Both the position numbers and the translations under genes were made by a program. A stretch of 64,000 nucleotides of DNA, from NCBI GenBank assembly GCA_013396995.1, contig VWZP01007510.1:408857-472856 (forward strand). The letters run 5' to 3'. The DNA is from Dicaeum eximium. Lineage: Eukaryota; Chordata; Aves; Passeriformes; Dicaeidae. This document shows positions 59,971-64,000 of this stretch, piece after piece; position 1 is the first letter of the stretch; the number at the start of each line of letters is the position of its first letter. The notes beneath the pieces were generated by a model that was not told where the DNA came from, did not search any database, and saw only the letters and a list, made by a program, of their open reading frames with translations.

Positions 59971-60055
59971 ATGGCGCAGCCGGAGCTCTGGGCAGCCGCG
60001 GCGCTGCTGCTGCTCGGGGCCGCCCTCAGCCTCTGCATCAAGTGCCGGCTCTCGG
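59971..60055 (+). CDS. LAT2: LAT2 coding exon 1 (membrane segment)
   Basis: 85 nt, ends one base into a codon, donor GTAAGT. Start ATG has G at -3 and +4. A possible splice acceptor (CCTGTGTTTCAG) at 59953 suggests the ATG lies in a second, mostly coding exon with an upstream non-coding exon. Encodes the transmembrane helix and the CIKC motif. Confidence 0.8.
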
Positions 60056-63000
60056 GTAAGTCCTGCCCGCAGCCCTGCCCGGGCTTTCCTCCTGGAATGT
60101 CCCCTCTCCGTGTGGGTTTGGTTCTGCTCGGCCGTGTGCCAGCTTTGCCCTTGCGGGGATGCTCCCCCTGACGCGCATCCCAATCCCATCCCACAGCAGG
60201 GAGGGAAGGAGCGCCCAAAAGTGCAGCAGCCCTTCTTCCCCGGGGCAGATGTGACACTGAGCTCCCTCTCCATGGCCATGGTGGGGGTGGCTTTGGGATT
60301 CCCCTGGCAGGAGCAGCTCCAGTCGCACAAACCCTGCAGAGGGTCTGGGACAGGAGGGCTGCAAGGGAGTCTGGAGGATAAATTCATACAGAGAGCAGGG
60401 TGAGCACCCAGGGGGGTTCCAGCCCCTCCCCGAGCATTGGGTGGGTTTTAATGGGGGGAGGCTGCACTTTGGGGTTTGGGGCAGGACTGGCTGCTTTGCT
60501 TCCTGGGGTTTGAGACAAAAACCACAACTTAAACATAGTTTCAAAAAATTTCATCCAAACCCTACTGCAACTGCTGCTCACTGCCTCCGCTGTCCTGATG
60601 TGCTGAAGAAGTTTTGTGAATGTATTTTATTGGCCTTTCTGATCTCTCACTCCCAAATCATCCTTTCTAAGAGCTTTTTGTCCCTTGTCTTCCAGCTACC
60701 AAACGGGAGGCACGGCTGGACGAGCGGAGGAGCCAGTAAGTTGTGTTTCCCAACCGTGTTTCTCCTCCAAACAGCTCACCCAGGGTGAGCCCCAGAGCCA
60801 GACCCAAGCTGAAATCTGGGTTTATGAAAAATAAAATAATACCAGGATGGGATGCAAGGCAGTGTGCCCCAGCCCAAGGTGCTGCTGAAGGGGCAATGCC
60901 TTTACAGAGAATAATCCAAAATGAAACTGAAGCTCTGACTGTGATGGCGTTGAATCATTAACTAGTTGGAAAAGGTCTGGGAGAGAAGGGCGAGTTCTTA
61001 TCCTGTTCTGTTGTGCCCTGAGATGAGATAGAAAGTTTATTTACTTCATAAAGAAGCCCCTGCCCTTGGCTGGTGCTGGTTGGGCCGTGTACCAGAGCAA
61101 CCACTGCCTTTCAGCGCAAGAAATGAAGGAAATGCAGTGTACACACATGCACTGCCCCTTATTTCCTTCAGCAACAGACAAACCACAGTCAATGATGTTA
61201 AAAAAAGAAAAGTTGGGTTGTAAGCTTTGTTACAGGAGCAAACGAGGTGCAGTGGGGCTCTGCAAAGGCCTCCAGGGGGTTGGGGTTTTGTTTTTGTGGG
61301 GAGAGGCACCAGAGGGATCCTTGGTAAACTGATGGAGCAGCCACCAAAGGCTCTGTCCCTCACAGGCTCCATCCCTCACGGACTCTTGCTGAATTGTCCC
61401 AACTTGTTGAAATTTACACCTGGATTGGGTGGTTTGGGTTCAGGTTTGTGCTGTTGTGTGCTCTTTTTACAGTTTGGGTTGGGTGCCTTGCAAGCAAAGT
61501 GATTTGACTCTATGTTTGGGGTTTTTGACAGCTCTCCCACCAGCCCTGGGCCAGGAATTCCAGCTGGGTATGGGGCAACTCCAGTAAAAAAGGGGAAAAG
61601 GGTTCCCAAAATTGGAATTAATAAGTACCTGTGTAGAAACACCTGCAGTAGAAAAGGTGCTGAATTCTCTCGTGCTTTGAAAAGCAGCTCTCCTATTAAC
61701 TAAAAGCTACAGAGGTTACTGGGCATAGGTTTTCATTGATAATGTTATATTATTCATCTTGGTGTTAAGGGATGATGGGAGGGGCAGAGGCAGCAGTGGA
61801 GCTGAAGCAGTGGGGTTTGAAGCCATTTCATGCACGAACATCCTTTTTTTTTGTGGGTAAAAAGGTTCTTCTGGCCTTTAATGGCTGAAGCATCAGAATG
61901 GGAATTATCTTAAATGCTGTTTTCCTCATCCCTGGATCCCTCCCTTGCAGATGTTGGCTGCTTTACCCGTGGTCCAAGACCACATCTTGTCTTTAAAGGA
62001 TCAAAGCAGAGTCCAGAAGATGCTCCCAAGTCCCACATGCCCTGTATGACACACTGAGTGATGCAGCTTGGCATCTCACAGAGCCCAGCAGTGCCCTCCA
62101 CCCACCAGTCACTCAGGTCTCTTGTGTCTGTTTTCCTTGTCATTAACCCCAAAATGCAGCTGAAGCTGTACTGCTGTTTTTTCCAGGCTGGAGAGCCAGC
62201 AGAGATTTGAGGTGATTCGATCCCGTTCCGGTGAGTGTGAGCACTGCAGGTGGCTCCTGCCTCGTGGTGTGAGGGCCCTGCATGCATACAACAGGGGGGA
62301 AGTCATGTTCAAAGGGTCACCTGGAAGCCAGGCCATGAAATGATGAGACCTGGATTGTCCAGGCCACCTTAGATGCTTCTAGGTATGTGAATTCTGAGCT
62401 CCAGGAAAAAAAAGCCCTTTGCATTGAAAATAATCCACTAAAGCAGTGTCAGTGAGAAGTGACACCTCAGCTGGTGGGGCTCCTGGACCCACGCTGTGCA
62501 CCCTGTGAAAATGAAGGTGTGGGTGATGAGTGACTCATTCATCATCCCCCCTCACTGCTTCCTGCAGCAGGTTGGGTTCAGCGCTGAACTTTGGGGTTTT
62601 GTGTCCCAAGGAGCAGCTGCCAGGCCCGTGTGAGATGTGTCCATCTGCAGGGGGCTCTGCCCTGCCCGAGGACTCTGCTGGGTCCAAGCCCCTTAACCTC
62701 TCTTCAAGTCTTTCATCCCAGCCCAGCCAAAGCTCTGGAGTGCACCTTGCAGTGTGCAGGGAGGGGAACGGCCCCCAGATCAAGCAGGTCTGGGGGACAA
62801 GAGGTGACAAGGCAGCAGCTGGGATTGCAGCTTCCTCCTTCTGTGGTCAGCACAGACCAGCTTTTTCTCTAGTTGTTCCTTGTTTTTACCATTTTTGAAC
62901 ATTCAAGGAACAAATTGGAAGTTATTTTAGGATGCATTAGGAAAATGCTTGCCAGTCCCAGGGATTCCTCTCTGGTGGATGTTCTGTGCTCTTTGACATA

Positions 63001-63773
63001 TCTGCTGCTGCCATAATAATTAACATGGTAATTTTGTTGTTGCCAGCTGCAACCCGAAGGCTGGAAAAAATGATGGAACCTGAAAACTTATCAATAGCAA
63101 GGTAGGAAAAAACCCAAATGAAATCTAGCTTTAGAGCCAAGGTTGGATGAAGTTCACTCAACATACATGAACATTTGGGATTGCATTCTGGGCCCTATAG
63201 ATATGGTTTGGGCTGTATTTAGAATCAAAGAATAGTTTGGGTTGCAAGGGACCTTTCAAGGTCATCTAGTCCAAAACCCTGGTGAGGAGCAGGGATATCT
63301 TCAAATTGATTGGATTGCTTCACTTATTGATGGTCAATAGTATGTTTAATCTTCTGGATTTTCTTCAGTCTGACTGCATCCTTCTGGCAATGGATGAAAT
63401 CAAACCCAGGAGAGTGAGCTGTGGCTGTACATAATAGATATATGATGGAAAGAAATGGCCATTATTCACTTATAAGCAGTTTGGTGGGATAAATCTCCTT
63501 CTCCCCATCACCAAAACCCCCAGTAACTACACAGCCATGATAACTGCTGCAATATTCAAGCATAGTTATTCCAATTTTGGGATTTTACCCCAAATCCTTA
63601 ATCTCTCCTTCCTCTGTGTGTGTGCTTGATAACCTCGCAGGGAGGTTTCATGGATGGTCCTTCTTGGTGTGTAACTGCTGGTAGGGTTTGCTCAGACCCA
63701 GGATTTTAGGTCTCTTTTCTCTCTTTCAGGAAAGCCACCGAGGAGCTCAGTGTTTCCCATCACACTGGATATG
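59971..63773 (+). CDS. LAT2: LAT2 (NTAL/LAB)-type transmembrane adaptor, first five coding exons; continues past the window
   Basis: LAT2 is a lipid-raft adaptor of B cells, mast cells and myeloid cells that is phosphorylated on tyrosines after receptor triggering. The N-terminus MAQPELW leads into a ~15-residue hydrophobic segment (AAAALLLLGAALSL) and then CIKC, the juxtamembrane CxxC palmitoylation motif (CVRC in human). A basic cytoplasmic part follows: KREARLDERRS, FEVIRSRS, TRRLEKMM, SVSHHTGY. The extracellular part is very short, as in the family. Small exons in consistent phase and the position directly after EIF4H on the same strand, as at human 7q11.23, support the call. Overall sequence similarity is low outside the membrane region. 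The Grb2-binding tyrosine motifs would be beyond the window. Confidence 0.75.
60696..60735 (+). CDS. LAT2: LAT2 coding exon 2
   Basis: 40 nt, acceptor TTGTCTTCCAG, donor GTAAGT. Encodes ATKREARLDERRS, corresponding in position to human 'AKRSEKIYQQRS'. Confidence 0.75.
62187..62230 (+). CDS. LAT2: LAT2 coding exon 3
   Basis: 44 nt, acceptor TTTTTTCCAG, donor GTGAGT. Encodes QLESQQRFEVIRSRS. Phases fit both neighbours. Confidence 0.75.
63047..63101 (+). CDS. LAT2: LAT2 coding exon 4
   Basis: 55 nt, acceptor TTGTTGCCAG, donor GTAGGA. Encodes AATRRLEKMMEPENLSIA. Confidence 0.72.
63221..63305 (-). repeat. CR1 LINE 3' fragment (diverged)
   Basis: 'agaatcaaagaatagtttgg' followed by 'ttgcaagggacctttcaagg' and 'tcatctagtcca' is a diverged reverse-oriented CR1 end, in the LAT2 intron between exons 4 and 5. 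Confidence 0.8.
63730..63773 (+). CDS. LAT2: LAT2 coding exon 5
   Basis: 44 nt, acceptor CTCTCTTTCAG, donor GTGAGC. Encodes KATEELSVSHHTGY. The last complete codon is a tyrosine. The gene continues to the right. Confidence 0.7.
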
Positions 63774-63805
63774 GTGAGCAGCTTCCTGGGACAGGCACAG
63801 ATACA

Positions 63806-64000
63806 ATGAATCACAGAGCAGCTGGAGGTGGAGGGGACCTTAAATCCCATCTCCTTCCAACCCCCTGCCATGGGCAGGGACACCTTCCACTATCCCAGGC
63901 TGCTCCAAGCCCCGTCCAGCCTGGTCTTGGACGCTTCCAGGGATGGGGCAGCCACAGCTGCTCTGGGCAACCTGTGCCAGGGCCTCAGCACCCTCACAGG
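63806..64000 (-). repeat. CR1 LINE 3' end, runs off the window
   Basis: Starts at 'gaatcacagagcagctggag', then 'aaccccctgccatgggcagg', 'ctgctccaagccccgtccag' and 'atggggcagccacagctgct'. Reverse orientation, and continues past the right edge. It begins about 30 bases after LAT2 exon 5. Confidence 0.9.

Noticed and set aside
1..64000. CRISPR arrays, bacterial operons, insertion sequences, tRNA or rRNA genes
   Set aside because: Nothing of the kind is visible. The window is vertebrate nuclear DNA, and the tandem arrays have no spacer structure.

Overview
This window looks like part of a bird genome. It has widely spaced, intron-split vertebrate genes, GC-rich CpG-island promoters and several CR1 LINE 3' ends of the avian type, with the typical 'tcatagaatcacagaatgg' end. 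Two vertebrate genes are identified exon by exon with consistent splice phases, and a third is identified by family features and gene order.

Layout: (1) 1-12.3 kb is poorly resolved. It should contain the 3' part of MYBBP1A and the 3' flank. I can offer only candidate minus-strand exons, a good minus-strand poly(A) signal near 6.76 kb, and a further series of exon-like pieces further left that I cannot assign. (2) 12,317-33,390, minus strand: MYBBP1A, a nucleolar Myb-binding/rRNA-processing protein, with 23 well-supported coding exons (1,032 codons) and CR1 copies in three introns. (3) 33.4-36.6 kb: a head-to-head intergenic region holding a CpG-rich promoter for each gene and two minisatellites. 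One is a GC-rich 33/51-bp array beside MYBBP1A. The other is a 31-bp array of about 37 copies, each unit containing two dyad symmetries. (4) 36,608-46,181, plus strand: EIF4H, seven coding exons, 255 aa, with the 74-base assembly gap in intron 1 and a 66-nt in-frame cassette exon. (5) 46.2-59.9 kb: EIF4H 3' UTR or downstream DNA, with a strong candidate distal poly(A) site at 51,671, then gene-poor DNA. (6) 59,971 to the right edge, plus strand: the first five coding exons of a LAT2 (NTAL/LAB)-type transmembrane adaptor, continuing beyond the window.

How the genes relate: MYBBP1A acts in ribosome production and nucleolar stress signalling. EIF4H assists eIF4A/eIF4F in translation initiation. 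LAT2 is an immune-receptor adaptor. EIF4H-LAT2 is the gene order of the human Williams-syndrome region (7q11.23), whereas human MYBBP1A lies on 17p13. Their adjacency here fits a bird chromosome that combines both human blocks. No wholly new biological system is evident. The most unusual items are the dyad-symmetric 31-bp minisatellite between two housekeeping promoters, the unresolved MYBBP1A 3' end, an unexplained antisense ORF in EIF4H intron 1, and the unassigned exon-like series at the far left.
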